Assembly: GCF_020037125.1 (NCBI RefSeq)
Contig: NZ_JAIQDG010000014.1
Span: forward strand, 1-64,000
DNA from: Myxococcus sp. RHSTA-1-4
Lineage (GTDB): Bacteria; Myxococcota; Myxococcia; Myxococcales; Myxococcaceae
Direction: 5' to 3'
DNA: 64,000 nt
The stretch's first letter is position 1; each line of letters starts with the position of its first letter. The position numbers and the translations under genes are program-made. The notes beneath the pieces are model-generated. The model saw nothing but the letters and a program-made list of their open reading frames with translations, did not search any database and had not been told where the DNA came from. Below, piece by piece: positions 54,955-63,871 of the stretch.

Positions 54955-56483
54955 GGACGCGCGCGCGAGCGGGCCAGGCGCTGGTGCTCTTCGCGCTGAC
55001 GCTGCTCCTGCTCACGCTGCTGGTGCTGATGACGCTGGGCTTCGGCATGCGCGCGAAGGAGCGCGTGGAAATCCAGATGGCGGCGGACGCGGCCGCCTAC
55101 AGCCAGGCCGTGGCCACGGCGCGCACCTTCAATGCGATTGCCGTGATGAACCGCGCGCAGGTGGCGCACATGGTGGCCATGGCCGGCACCCAGGCGCTCA
55201 TCAGCCACAGCAGCCAGGAGTACGCGGCGCACAACGTGGTGTGCCCCGGCGACATCCAGCCCAACGAGTGGCACGAGGCGGACATGGCCGCGGGCCAGCA
55301 GGTGAAGAACCTGCAAGGGCAGGCGGGCACCCTCTACCGCGCCGGCCTCGACATCTACGCGAAGCTGCTCACCGAGCACGTGGCGGAACAGAACCTCGCC
55401 GCGCGCATCGCCCGGGCCGCCAACCCCGAGCTGCAGGCCACGCCCGAGGGCGCCGCCAAGGCCTTCTCCGAGCTGAACGGGAGCAACGAGGTGCCGGAGC
55501 ATGGCGCGCTGATGGACGCGATGCGCGGGAGCGGGGTGCCCTGCGGCGTGGGCGGCGGCGCGGTGTGTCCCGCCGGTGGCGCCGGGCGCGCCAGCCTCAA
55601 CGCCACCATGGGCAGCCTGGGCTGGACGTGGGTGCACAACCGGCCCGGGGGCAGCGCGGGCTTCGGCACGGGCGGCGCCGCCGTGTCCACGGCCTTCCGC
55701 CACTACGACAGCGCGGCGGGCATGGACCCGTCGACGTACGGCACCGTCTCCGGCCGCAACTCGTGGGGGCATGACCATTCGCGCGGCGTGGTGCCCACGC
55801 GGTGCCGCTCGCGGCCTCCGGTGCCGGCGGTGGCGACGGACGCGTGGGTGATGTCCGACGAGGAGCAGACGCACGAGGACCAGCACGTGTACGGCGCGCG
55901 CGTGCCGCCGGGGCAGACGCCGGAGAATGGCGAGCCCACGTACGAGGCGCACACGCTGGGCGCGTGCGTGACGTGCCCCGGCATCTGGCCCTTCTCCATC
56001 GCCTACAACGTGGCCGAGGTGCAGCGCGGGGCGGAGAACCACTACGGCCAGCCCAAGCTGTACACGATGCTGCACCGGGACTACGCCAGCGAGCAGCGGC
56101 GCAACCACCCGGACCCGTGGAACCTGTTCTTCCGCTTCCGCCTCTTCGAGGAGGCGCGGCACACCGACTTCGACAACGCCAGCCCGCTGGGCCGCATCCT
56201 CCCCACGGGGCGCGAGGACGTGCGGCGCAACCAGGTGGCCCTCTCCGCGGGCATCGCCTACTACCACCGGCCGCGTCCCGCGGTGCAGGGCGGCGGCTGG
56301 CGCGAGCCTCCCAACTTCCTCAACCCCTTCTGGCGCGCGACGCTGGTGAATGTGGAGGGCTCCATCGACGACCGGCCGCTGGAGAGCCTGGCTCGCGCGG
56401 GCTTCACCGGGCATGCGGACGCGCTGCGCCGGCTGCGGGAAGAGGGCTACCGGGGCGGTGGGCCCACGCGGGGGAGGGACTGA
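54936..56483 (+). CDS. TadG-like (Flp pilus assembly) protein with large periplasmic domain
   Basis: 515 residues from a GTG with GGGAGG six bases upstream. TadG-like N-terminus: RARAGQALVLFALTLLLLTL, LVLMTLGFGMRAKERVEIQM, ADAAAYSQAVATARTFNAIA. Such proteins anchor by one helix and project a long extracytoplasmic part. Here the rest (about 60-515) is rich in Gly, Asn and His with scattered cysteines, and has no von Willebrand motif. The GTG lies inside the upstream gene, so translation is coupled. Confidence 0.82.
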   Translation: MQPPRLRTRARAGQALVLFALTLLLLTLLVLMTLGFGMRAKERVEIQMAADAAAYSQAVATARTFNAIAVMNRAQVAHMVAMAGTQALISHSSQEYAAHNVVCPGDIQPNEWHEADMAAGQQVKNLQGQAGTLYRAGLDIYAKLLTEHVAEQNLAARIARAANPELQATPEGAAKAFSELNGSNEVPEHGALMDAMRGSGVPCGVGGGAVCPAGGAGRASLNATMGSLGWTWVHNRPGGSAGFGTGGAAVSTAFRHYDSAAGMDPSTYGTVSGRNSWGHDHSRGVVPTRCRSRPPVPAVATDAWVMSDEEQTHEDQHVYGARVPPGQTPENGEPTYEAHTLGACVTCPGIWPFSIAYNVAEVQRGAENHYGQPKLYTMLHRDYASEQRRNHPDPWNLFFRFRLFEEARHTDFDNASPLGRILPTGREDVRRNQVALSAGIAYYHRPRPAVQGGGWREPPNFLNPFWRATLVNVEGSIDDRPLESLARAGFTGHADALRRLREEGYRGGGPTRGRD

Positions 56484-56484
56484 C

Positions 56485-57438
56485 ATGCGCTCACGCTCGC
56501 GCGCGGCCCGGGGACAGTCGCTGGTGGAGACGGCGCTGGGCCTCATGGTGTTCGTCACCATCCTCGTGTTCGGCATCTACTTCGCGGAGGTGGGGGCGCT
56601 GACGCTGAAGGTGCAGGAGGCCGCCAACTTCGCCCTGTGGGACGCCACCGGGCGCGTGCTGCACGACCCGGAGGCGGGCCAGTGGGGACGGCGTGGCGCG
56701 GTGGCGGGCGCGGAGGCGGAGGCCGCCGCGCGCTACGTGGACTTCGACGGGCGCGAGCGGATGGGCGGCACGGGCATGCCAATCCAGCAGGCCATCGCGC
56801 GGGCGCTGCCCATCCAGGTGCGGTGCGACGCGGAACTGCCCGCGGGCGTGCCGGGCCTCGCGCCGGGAGCGGCGGGCCCGGCGCTGGCCGCCGCGATGGA
56901 CGTGGGCACGCAGGGCATGGCGTGCACGGCGTCCTCGCGGCTGAGGGCGATGCGCGTGGGCCGGTTCATGGAAGGGGCGGACGGCTTCTTCCAGGTGTCG
57001 CACCGTCGCGCGGCGGCGGCCTTCACCGTCTGTGCCGCCGGGCGCGCGTCGGGGGACACGTGCCCCGGCCGCTTCGGGCTGCTGCTGGATGACTGGGGGC
57101 TGTCGGGCGTGGAGGAGGGGCGCGCGTGTCCGCTCAGCATCGACAGCGGGGCGCCGTGCGCCAACCGGGACTACTCCCTGTGGACGGAGCGCATCTTCCG
57201 CGCGAATGGAGGAGGCGGGGGCGCGGGCTCCGCGCTCGCGGCGGTGGTGGGCGCGGCCTCCGTGAATGAGGACCAGTTCTTCATGAGCTTCCGGGGCGAG
57301 GAGGACGACTACGAGGAGAACATCGGCCCCACGCACGCGGGAGGACAGTCACGCTGGGAGGTGACGCCCTTCAACGCGCCGAACAGTCCCTCCTATGCCG
57401 CCCCCCGGAGCAACCACTTCCTGGGAGTGCCCCGGTGA
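56485..57438 (+). CDS. TadE-like protein, second copy
   Basis: 317 residues. N-terminus RAARGQSLVETALGLMVFVT with the Q-S-L-V-E-T-A-L motif and a single helix (LGLMVFVTILVFGIYFAEVG), then a periplasmic domain with eight or so cysteines that probably form disulfides. It starts one base after the previous stop (TGAC ATG). It shares the motif, but little else, with the first TadE-like protein, so the two probably form a heteromeric envelope structure. Confidence 0.85.
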   Translation: MRSRSRAARGQSLVETALGLMVFVTILVFGIYFAEVGALTLKVQEAANFALWDATGRVLHDPEAGQWGRRGAVAGAEAEAAARYVDFDGRERMGGTGMPIQQAIARALPIQVRCDAELPAGVPGLAPGAAGPALAAAMDVGTQGMACTASSRLRAMRVGRFMEGADGFFQVSHRRAAAAFTVCAAGRASGDTCPGRFGLLLDDWGLSGVEEGRACPLSIDSGAPCANRDYSLWTERIFRANGGGGGAGSALAAVVGAASVNEDQFFMSFRGEEDDYEENIGPTHAGGQSRWEVTPFNAPNSPSYAAPRSNHFLGVPR

Positions 57439-58271
57439 GGCACGCCGCGCTCGCGGTGTGCGCGGTGGGCCTGCTCGGCGCGGCGCCCGGGGCTCCGGGC
57501 ACGGCGGAGTCCCGCGCCGCGTCTCCGGGCTCCGCTGCCCCGGCGGTGGCGGGCTCCCGGGCCGCGGCGACGGGCGGTCCGGCCGCTCCGGCCGCGAGCG
57601 CGGCCCCAGCGCCACGAGAGGAGGCCGAGCCGCCGCGCTTCGCCTGGCCCCGGCTGCGCGTCATCGAACACGTCGAGGCGAACGAAATCGTCGAGGCCGG
57701 TGGCGTCCCGGTGGCCCTGCGCGCGGTGCGCGTGAAGGAGCGGCTGCCCGAGCTGGTGCAGCGCTTCGCGGACGCGTTCCGGGACGGTGGGCTCTACGTC
57801 CCGCCAGGGAAGGAGCAGTCCCAGTTCGCGAGCGGCGCTGTCATGCTGACCGGCGTGGATGCTCGCCGGCGGGTGACGTACACGGCCATCATGCAGCCGC
57901 AGGACGACGGCACCACCACGCTCTACCTCGGTGAGGCCAACCACGCTCTGCGCCGCGAGCCCCTCGCCACGGGAGACTTCGCGCCCCTGCCGCCCGGCGC
58001 GAGCCAGGTGCTGCGCGTGGGCGGGGAGAGCGCACGGACGCTGGCCTTCCACGTGCCCCTGTCCGGAGCCGACGTGGACGCCTTCTACGCGCGTGCGCTC
58101 GCACAGCACGGCTGGCGCCGCGCGGAAGAAGAGCCGGGCTTCTTCACCCGCTCCGGAGAGGAGCTCCGAGTGGTGCACGAGCCGGGCGCGGGCGGGCTTC
58201 GCGCGGTGGTGCTCGTGTACCGCACGGGGCGGAGCGCCCCGGGAGTGCCTCCACCCGCCGGTAGACCCTGA
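57435..58271 (+). CDS. Secreted protein of unknown function in the Tad-like operon
   Basis: 278 residues from a GTG that overlaps the previous stop (GTGA). A signal peptide (AALAVCAVGLLGAAPGAPG) and a long Ala/Pro/Ser-rich linker are followed by a domain of about 200 residues (RVIEHVEANEIVEAGGVPVA, GASQVLRVGGESARTLAFHV, DAFYARALAQHGWRRAEE). The last part resembles the small 'difference of distance' domains of secretion-linked proteins. It may assist assembly of the TadE/G-like structure. Family unknown to me. Confidence 0.78.
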   Translation: MRHAALAVCAVGLLGAAPGAPGTAESRAASPGSAAPAVAGSRAAATGGPAAPAASAAPAPREEAEPPRFAWPRLRVIEHVEANEIVEAGGVPVALRAVRVKERLPELVQRFADAFRDGGLYVPPGKEQSQFASGAVMLTGVDARRRVTYTAIMQPQDDGTTTLYLGEANHALRREPLATGDFAPLPPGASQVLRVGGESARTLAFHVPLSGADVDAFYARALAQHGWRRAEEEPGFFTRSGEELRVVHEPGAGGLRAVVLVYRTGRSAPGVPPPAGRP

Positions 58272-58288
58272 GGTGTACCGGCCTCAGG
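58267..58288. terminator. Hairpin containing both convergent stop codons
   Basis: Arms CCTGAGG (58267-58273) and CCTCAGG (58282-58288) enclose an 8-base loop. The TGA of the plus-strand gene lies in the left arm and the TGA of the minus-strand gene in the right arm. Only 12 bases separate the two genes. Confidence 0.45.
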
Positions 58289-58844
58289 CGCGCAGCTTCT
58301 CGCGCAGCGTCTTGGCGCGGCCCTGCATGTCGGGGTCCATGCTGGTCAGCTCCACGGACTTCAGGCGCTGGTCCAGGCTCTGCGGCACCTTCGTCTTCAG
58401 CTTGCCCTCGTCGGCCAGCACCTCCAGCTTCGCCAGCGCCTTGTCGACGATTCGCTCGCGCGGGTGGTCCAGCAGGCTGTCGAGGAAGTACGCGTCCTCG
58501 GGCAGCTCCGGATACTTCTCCAGGTAGTCCACCACGGCCTTCACCCAGTCGGCGCGAGTCTCGGACTCCGTCACCTTCTGCATGGCCTGCTTCTGGGCCT
58601 TGCGCTTGCCCTCCGGGTCGAACGTCTTCGCCAGCCCCTCGGGCAGCTCGCCGCCGGTGAAGAGCGCGTCCGCGGCGGCCTTGTACTTCTGGTAGCTCGC
58701 GCTGCGCTCAATCTTCTGCTGCGCCGGGTCGTCCTGGCGGGAGTGGTACTTGCTGCCCTTGCCGCGCTGCGCGTCGATTTCGCGCCACGTCTTGCTGCGC
58801 TTCCCGGAGAAGCCGCCGCCGTTGTCGTCCCTGTCCTTGGCCAT
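58284..58844 (-). CDS. Hypothetical charged protein
   Basis: 186 residues, soluble and highly charged. The N-terminus KDRDDNGGGFSGKRSKTWRE is disordered and basic. The rest is helical, including VDYLEKYPELPEDAYFLDSL, a repeat-like segment around HPRERIVDKALAKLEVLADE, and a basic C-terminus. No family was recognised. It follows the 253-residue gene by three bases, so the two form an operon and may interact. Confidence 0.78.
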   Translation of the reverse strand: MAKDRDDNGGGFSGKRSKTWREIDAQRGKGSKYHSRQDDPAQQKIERSASYQKYKAAADALFTGGELPEGLAKTFDPEGKRKAQKQAMQKVTESETRADWVKAVVDYLEKYPELPEDAYFLDSLLDHPRERIVDKALAKLEVLADEGKLKTKVPQSLDQRLKSVELTSMDPDMQGRAKTLREKLRA

Positions 58845-58847
58845 CCT

Positions 58848-59609
58848 TCATCTCCCCTTGCGCGCGCTCCAGAGCGCCGCGAGTCCGCGACGGACGAGAC
58901 GCCGCACCACCTCCAGCTCCTCGGAGGACAGGGGCTGCTCCTCGTCCTGCTCCGCCTCGTAGAGCGCCTCGTCCGCGTAGTCCCGCAGCGGTTGGGGCAC
59001 CGGTGGAGCGTCCGTGTCCGCCTCCAGCGCCGCCGGACTCACGGGGGTGAGTCCCGGCGGCCACCCCAGCTCCAGCATCGCGAAGAGCTCGAAGAGCAGG
59101 TGGCGGGCGACGCCGTATCCTTCGTCCGTGAGCCCCGCCGCGTCAAGCGCGCCCAGCAGCGCGTCCTGGCGGTTCTCGAAGGAATGGGTGAGGCGCGTGC
59201 GCGCCTTCTCGTCGTCCTCCAGATAACGCCAGGCGGCCTCCACGAATTCGGCGGAGGGCTCATTCGGGTGGAAGGGCGCGGGCGGCGTGGGCTTCACCTT
59301 CTTCGGCCGGGGCGGGCGGGGCCCGTCATCCAGCCGCACCGGCTTGCCCTCCTCGACCAGGTCCCAGAGGCCCAGCAGGTTCTGGTACAGGCGCCGGGCG
59401 ATGTCGGGCGAGGGGAAGCGGGGCTCGTCCTCGAAGAGGGTGGGGATGAGGGCGGAGTAGGGCGTGCCCTCGGCCTGGGCGGCCTGCATGCGGGCGAGCA
59501 CCTGGGCGCTGTTCAGGGCACTGCCGGCCAGGTCCAGCAGTCCGTCGAGCGTCTGCGCGCCCTCGAACTGGCGTTGGAAGTCGGCACCTCTGTCACGGGA
59601 GCGGCTCAT
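58848..59609 (-). CDS. Hypothetical soluble protein
   Basis: 253 residues. Helical segments (RQFEGAQTLDGLLDLAGSAL, FPSPDIARRLYQNLLGLWDL) flank a Pro/Lys linker (RPPRPKKVKPTPPAPFHP), followed by a helical half (AEFVEAAWRYLEDDEKARTR, EGYGVARHLLFELFAMLELG) and an acidic patch (ALYEAEQDEEQ). No signal peptide or catalytic motif. Function unknown. First gene of a two-gene operon. Confidence 0.78.
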   Translation of the reverse strand: MSRSRDRGADFQRQFEGAQTLDGLLDLAGSALNSAQVLARMQAAQAEGTPYSALIPTLFEDEPRFPSPDIARRLYQNLLGLWDLVEEGKPVRLDDGPRPPRPKKVKPTPPAPFHPNEPSAEFVEAAWRYLEDDEKARTRLTHSFENRQDALLGALDAAGLTDEGYGVARHLLFELFAMLELGWPPGLTPVSPAALEADTDAPPVPQPLRDYADEALYEAEQDEEQPLSSEELEVVRRLVRRGLAALWSARKGR

Positions 59610-59655
59610 GTTGGACCGGACGCTAACCCCAGCGGGCGAGCGGGCGCACGCGGCT

Positions 59656-59880
59656 TCAGTGTTCGTGGGGCCACTCGCCCATCAGCTCGTCCTGGTGCTC
59701 CTTCGGGTTGGAGGGCCACGCGTAGTCCTCGGGCACGTGGCCACCGCCGTGCGCGGCGTACCCGTCCCAGCTCACCTGGCCTCGCAGGAAGGCCTCCGTG
59801 TCCTCCTCCGTCACCTCCCGGCGGTTGGCGGGGACGGTGAAGGGCGCTTCGATGGGAGTGTCGGGGATGATGATGGCCAT
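59656..59880 (-). CDS. Small conserved hypothetical protein
   Basis: 74 residues, starting MAIIIPDTPIEAPFTVP and acidic, with Trp/His-rich C-terminus (PSNPKEHQDELMGEWPHEH). AGGAGGTCC precedes the ATG. No family was recognised. Clear codon bias and ribosome site support it as real. Confidence 0.65.
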   Translation of the reverse strand: MAIIIPDTPIEAPFTVPANRREVTEEDTEAFLRGQVSWDGYAAHGGGHVPEDYAWPSNPKEHQDELMGEWPHEH

Positions 59881-60054
59881 GAGCGGACCTCCTGGGGGAG
59901 CCCCGGCGCGGACGGGGTGTCCGCTGCCGCACGTGCTACGTCCCGTCCCTCAAGCTAGGAAGGCGCGCCAGGGTCGAGGAGCGTGTGGAGCCGGGCAGCC
60001 GAGGGGCCGGCCGTCTTCCGTTTCCGGCCGGGCGCTCCTAGTCTCGGTTCTCAC

Positions 60055-60699
60055 ATGGCAGACAGCTCCGTGGAGACGTTGAAGTCGGCGGTACAGGCGC
60101 TCTACCGGGTCCACGCGGTGGAGGGGCCGCTGGGGGAGAACGGGCTGCGCACGGTGTGGCACCTGTGCCCGGACGGCGCGGAGCTGCTGTCGCTGGTGGA
60201 CGCGGACGGGCGCGTGCAGCGGCAGGAACTGACGCTGCTGGAGGACCACTACATCTGGGCCAGCGGGCAGGGCGTGCGCACCGGGAGCCTGGAGCGCGGC
60301 CCCAGCGGCAAGGCCTCCCCCGCGGTGGTGGTGAAGGCGGACCCGCAGCTCGTGCCGCAGCGGCTGCTGCGCGCCGCGATGGCCATGGGCACGTACACGG
60401 GGCAGGATCGCTACATTCTCCACATGCAGCGCGTGCTCGCGCTGGCACGCGAGGGGCTCGAGATGGCAGAGGGAGTCACCCACACCCAGGGCGCGCAGCG
60501 CCCGTCGGAGCCGACACTTCCGGCGCTGGTGCCCGAGGAGGCCCCGGCTCCGGAGGTTCAGCTCGCGTTCGGCCAGCCGCTTCCGAACGAGGTGCCGCCG
60601 CCGGTGGTGCGCGAGTCGGAGGGCAAGGTGATGCTCGCCGTGCTCGGCGTGGGGCTGGTGGTGGGGCTGGTCATCCTGACGCTCATCCTGCTGGGCTGA
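60055..60699 (+). CDS. Tail-anchored membrane protein of unknown function
   Basis: 214 residues. A soluble N-terminal domain (about 1-130) is followed by a Pro/Glu linker and a single C-terminal membrane helix (VMLAVLGVGLVVGLVILTLI) with a two-residue tail, so it should be anchored with its bulk in the cytoplasm. No family was recognised. Its last ~140 bases overlap the 3' end of the convergent membrane-protein gene. Confidence 0.75.
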   Translation: MADSSVETLKSAVQALYRVHAVEGPLGENGLRTVWHLCPDGAELLSLVDADGRVQRQELTLLEDHYIWASGQGVRTGSLERGPSGKASPAVVVKADPQLVPQRLLRAAMAMGTYTGQDRYILHMQRVLALAREGLEMAEGVTHTQGAQRPSEPTLPALVPEEAPAPEVQLAFGQPLPNEVPPPVVRESEGKVMLAVLGVGLVVGLVILTLILLG

Positions 60700-61595
60700 G
60701 GCGGGAGGGCCCCCTGGCCCGCGGGGATGGCCACCGGTGGGCGCTCGATGACGGCCTGCATGGGGTACGCGTCCAGCACCAGCAGGACGGCCACGGCCAC
60801 GGCGGGCACCAGCCGGGCGGACCACCCCAGCGCAGAGTGCCTGTCCCCGGTGGGACGCCGCGCCAGCGACAGGAAGCCGAGCACCGCCAGCACGCCGGTG
60901 CAGCCCCAGCGCAGCAGGCGGAGCCGCTCGCTCACCACGAGCCCCTCCGCCATCAGCGCCAGGCGGCCCGGCTCCGGGGCGCGCTCCAGCCCCGTCAGCA
61001 GCTCGAACAGGTGCCGGGCCTCCAGCACGCCCACGAGCGCGACGGAGGCGAGCGACGCGCAGACGCCGCTGGCCAGCAGCAGGCCGCGCGCGCGGCGGGG
61101 ACCGGCCGCGGTCTCCGGGTGGCTCGGGTCGAAGCGGGCCAGCGCGAGCCCCAGGGCCAGCCCCAACAGCAGCGCCACGCTGGTCCACGCGCCGAGCAGC
61201 CGCGGCGCCATGGCCTGTCCGGTGTGGATGGCCCGCGCGAGGCCCTCCTCCACCGTGTCCCGCTGGGGGAGGGTGGCCAGGGCCCGGTCCGCGAGCACGT
61301 CCGTGCCCAGGAGGCCCAGCATCCACGGCAGCGTGGCCATGCCCAGCATGACGGCCAGCGGCACCCGCCGCTCCATGCCCGTGCTGGCCAGCGCCAGCGA
61401 CAGCAGCGGCAGCTCCACGAGCAGGGCCAGGGCCACCACCGCCGCGAATGGCCCCGCGGCCTCCACGGTGCGCGCCAGCTCGACAGAGCCGTGCATCAGT
61501 GGCGCAAGTGTGAAGCACCACAGCAACACCGTGACAGGCACGGCCGACGCCACGGAGAGCCCGGGCGCGAGACGGAGCCGGAGGGGAACGAGCAT
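60558..61595 (-). CDS. Polytopic membrane protein
   Basis: 345 residues with about seven membrane helices, for example VASAVPVTVLLWCFTLAPLM, AAVVALALLVELPLLSLALA, SVALLLGLALGLALA, LLLASGVCASLASVALVGVL and LVPAVAVAVLLVLDAYPM. The last ~50 residues are Ser/Thr/Pro-rich and antisense to the tail-anchored gene, so the biological stop may be earlier than the first in-frame stop and this end could be an artefact of frame. No family recognised. The ATG lacks a good ribosome site. Confidence 0.7.
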   Translation of the reverse strand: MLVPLRLRLAPGLSVASAVPVTVLLWCFTLAPLMHGSVELARTVEAAGPFAAVVALALLVELPLLSLALASTGMERRVPLAVMLGMATLPWMLGLLGTDVLADRALATLPQRDTVEEGLARAIHTGQAMAPRLLGAWTSVALLLGLALGLALARFDPSHPETAAGPRRARGLLLASGVCASLASVALVGVLEARHLFELLTGLERAPEPGRLALMAEGLVVSERLRLLRWGCTGVLAVLGFLSLARRPTGDRHSALGWSARLVPAVAVAVLLVLDAYPMQAVIERPPVAIPAGQGALPPQPSRMSVRMTSPTTSPTPSTASITLPSDSRTTGGGTSFGSGWPNAS

Positions 61596-61599
61596 TTCA

Positions 61600-61617
61600 G
61601 GAGAGAGTAGTCTCTCC
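61600..61617. promoter_or_regulatory. Inverted repeat before the polytopic membrane protein gene
   Basis: Arms GGAGAGA and TCTCTCC are separated by GTAG, four bases upstream of the minus-strand ATG and downstream of the next gene's stop. In RNA it would fold over the initiation region and could be an attenuator or a protein site. Confidence 0.35.
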
Positions 61618-61633
61618 GGGTAAGTCTGTGAAT

Positions 61634-62011
61634 TCAGACCGGGGGACGACCGACCAGCCAGTAGACGACGCTGGAGAGGGCCCCCACGACAGGCGACACG
61701 AGCACACCCATCAGGTAGAGCCTCGGGCACCCGCCCTCGGCGCAGCCGATGCGGCCGTAGGCGAGGGCGCCGCCGAGCAGCAGGGGCACGTGCATTCCGA
61801 TGAGGAAGACGCCGACGCCGCGCAGCACGAGGCCCCGGTACCAGGTGCGGGTCCAGAGGCGGAAGACGATGGGGAGGAGCACCAGCGTGACGGTGGCCGC
61901 CGCGGCCAGCGTCACCTGCCGGGCCGACACCGCCACACACGCCAGGGCGGCGAGCAGCAGCGCCGGCACGAGCAGCAGGGCGTTGAGGGACAGGGGCTCC
62001 CGGTGACGCAT
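61634..62011 (-). CDS. Small membrane protein
   Basis: 125 residues with four helices (LNALLLVPALLLAALACVAV, VTLAAAATVTLVLLPIVF, VLRGVGVFLIGMHVPLLLGG, LYLMGVLVSPVVGALSSVVY) and two cysteines in the loop GCAEGGCPR. No family recognised. It lies between the ABC exporter and the polytopic protein on one strand, with short gaps, so the genes may be co-transcribed. Confidence 0.75.
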   Translation of the reverse strand: MRHREPLSLNALLLVPALLLAALACVAVSARQVTLAAAATVTLVLLPIVFRLWTRTWYRGLVLRGVGVFLIGMHVPLLLGGALAYGRIGCAEGGCPRLYLMGVLVSPVVGALSSVVYWLVGRPPV

Positions 62012-62088
62012 GGGACGGGGAGGACGGTGTCAGAGCGGGGACGGGGAGGCAAGGACGGAAAGGGGAGGCCCGCCACCCGCGGGGCGCC

Positions 62089-63852
62089 TCACGCGGCGAC
62101 GGCGCCCTCGCCCAGGAGCTGGGTGTACCGCCCGCGCAGCGCGAGCAGCTCCGCGTGTGTTCCGGCCTCCACCACCCGGCCGCCCTCCACCACGGCAATC
62201 AGGTCCGCGTCGCGCACGGTGGACAGCCGGTGGGCAATCACCAGCACCGTGCGCCCCTTCATCAGCGCCGCCAGGCCCGCGCCCACCGCCGCCTCGCTCG
62301 CCGCGTCCAGCGCGCTCGTGGGCTCGTCCAGCAGCAGCAGCGACGGCCTGCACAGGAAGGCCCGCGCCAGCACCAGCCGCTGCCGCTGTCCGCCGGACAG
62401 CCGGCCGCCGCGCTCTCCCACCGGCTCATCCAGCCCGCCCGGCAGCGAGCGCACGAAGTCCTCCGCGTGCGCCAGCCGCAGCGCCTCCCACAGCTCCTCG
62501 TCCGTCGCCTCCGGCCTGCCCAGCCGCAGGTTGTGCCGCACCGTCCCGGAGAACAGCACCGGCTCCTGCGGCACCCACGCCACCTGTCCACGCACGCTCG
62601 AGGGCTTCAGCCCCGCCAGCGGCGCGCCGTCCCACAGCACCCGTCCCCCGGACGCGGGCAGGAAGCCCAGCAGCACGGAGAACAGCGTCGTCTTCCCCGC
62701 GCCCGACGGCCCCACCAGCGCCACGCGCGCGCCCGCGGGCACCACCAGGTCCACCCCGCGCAGCGCCTCGCGCCCGTCCGAGTACGTGGCGCGCACGCCC
62801 TCCAGCACCAGCGCCTTCGACAGCGGCCCCGCCGCGTCACCCACGTCCGGCGGCGCCGGCTCGTCCGCGAGCGCGAACAGCCGCTCCGCCGCCACCAGCC
62901 CCATCATCACCTGGGACAGCGTGCCGCTCAGCGACTTCACCGGCTGGTACAGGAGCAGCGCCGCGGCCATGAAGGACAACAGCCGCCCCGCCAGCGCCGG
63001 GTCCGCCGCCACCGCGCGCGCGCCCCACGCCACCGCCATGGCCACCCCGGCGATGCCCAGCCACTCCACCGTGGGGCTCACCGCGCCGCGCAGGAAGAGC
63101 GAGCGGCGCATCTCCCCCAGGTACCGCTCCGCCTCCGCGTCGAACGTCTCCAGCGCGCGCGCCTGTCCGCCATAGGCCTGCACCACCGGCAGGTTCTGGA
63201 GCTGCTCGGCGGTGAGCGCCGTCAGAGACCCCAGCCGCTGCTGCGAGCGCGCGGCCACCTTCTTCAGCGAGCGGGCGAAGCGGTTGATGGGCAGCACGGT
63301 CACCGGCACCACGATGAACGTGAAGAGGAAAAGCCTTCCATCGATGAGGAAGCAGGTGACCAGCAGCGCGACAATCTGCAGCCCATCCCGGATGTACGAG
63401 GTGAGTGCCTGCGTCACGGCGAACTCCACCATCGGCACTTCCGACGTGAAGCGCGTCAGCAGCTCTCCCGAGTGGCGCCGCTCGAAGAACGCGGGCGGCT
63501 GGCCGAGCAGCCGTCCGTAGAGGAAGCCCCGCAGGTCCGCCATCACCCGCTGGCCCAGCCGCTGCATCAGCCCGCCCTGGAGGAACTGGGCCGTGGCCTT
63601 CACCAGCGCAATCAGCACCACCAGCAGCGGCAGCCTCTCGAGCAACGCGTCACCCGGCAGCGCCACGCCCGCCACGGTGATGGGGTCGCCCGTGAGCACC
63701 GCGCGCAGGAGCGGGCCGACGACCCACGCATAGGCGGAGGTGGCCGCCGCGGCGACCAGGGACGCGCTCACTCCCGCCACGAGCAACGGGCGGTACGGGC
63801 GCAGGTAGCCGAGGAGCCGGCGGTAGACGTGGGGAGAAGGTCGGGGAGCCAC
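62089..63852 (-). CDS. MsbA-type ABC exporter (fused permease and ATPase)
   Basis: 587 residues. N-terminal membrane domain with six helices (about 15-300; RPLLVAGVSASLVAAAATSA, LLVVLIALVKATAQFLQGGL, QIVALLVTCFLIDGRLFLFT). ATPase domain: Walker A GPSGAGKTTLF (near 375), Q-loop WVPQEPVLFSGTV, signature LSGGQRQRLVLARA, Walker B LLLLDEPTSALD, and AHRLSTV H-loop. Half-transporter acting as a homodimer, exporting lipid A-type lipids, drugs or peptides. GTG start; no ribosome site is visible, so a start a few codons upstream or coupling to the preceding gene is possible. Confidence 0.93.
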   Translation of the reverse strand: MAPRPSPHVYRRLLGYLRPYRPLLVAGVSASLVAAAATSAYAWVVGPLLRAVLTGDPITVAGVALPGDALLERLPLLVVLIALVKATAQFLQGGLMQRLGQRVMADLRGFLYGRLLGQPPAFFERRHSGELLTRFTSEVPMVEFAVTQALTSYIRDGLQIVALLVTCFLIDGRLFLFTFIVVPVTVLPINRFARSLKKVAARSQQRLGSLTALTAEQLQNLPVVQAYGGQARALETFDAEAERYLGEMRRSLFLRGAVSPTVEWLGIAGVAMAVAWGARAVAADPALAGRLLSFMAAALLLYQPVKSLSGTLSQVMMGLVAAERLFALADEPAPPDVGDAAGPLSKALVLEGVRATYSDGREALRGVDLVVPAGARVALVGPSGAGKTTLFSVLLGFLPASGGRVLWDGAPLAGLKPSSVRGQVAWVPQEPVLFSGTVRHNLRLGRPEATDEELWEALRLAHAEDFVRSLPGGLDEPVGERGGRLSGGQRQRLVLARAFLCRPSLLLLDEPTSALDAASEAAVGAGLAALMKGRTVLVIAHRLSTVRDADLIAVVEGGRVVEAGTHAELLALRGRYTQLLGEGAVAA

Positions 63853-63871
63853 TGTTCGGCGGCGGACTCTG

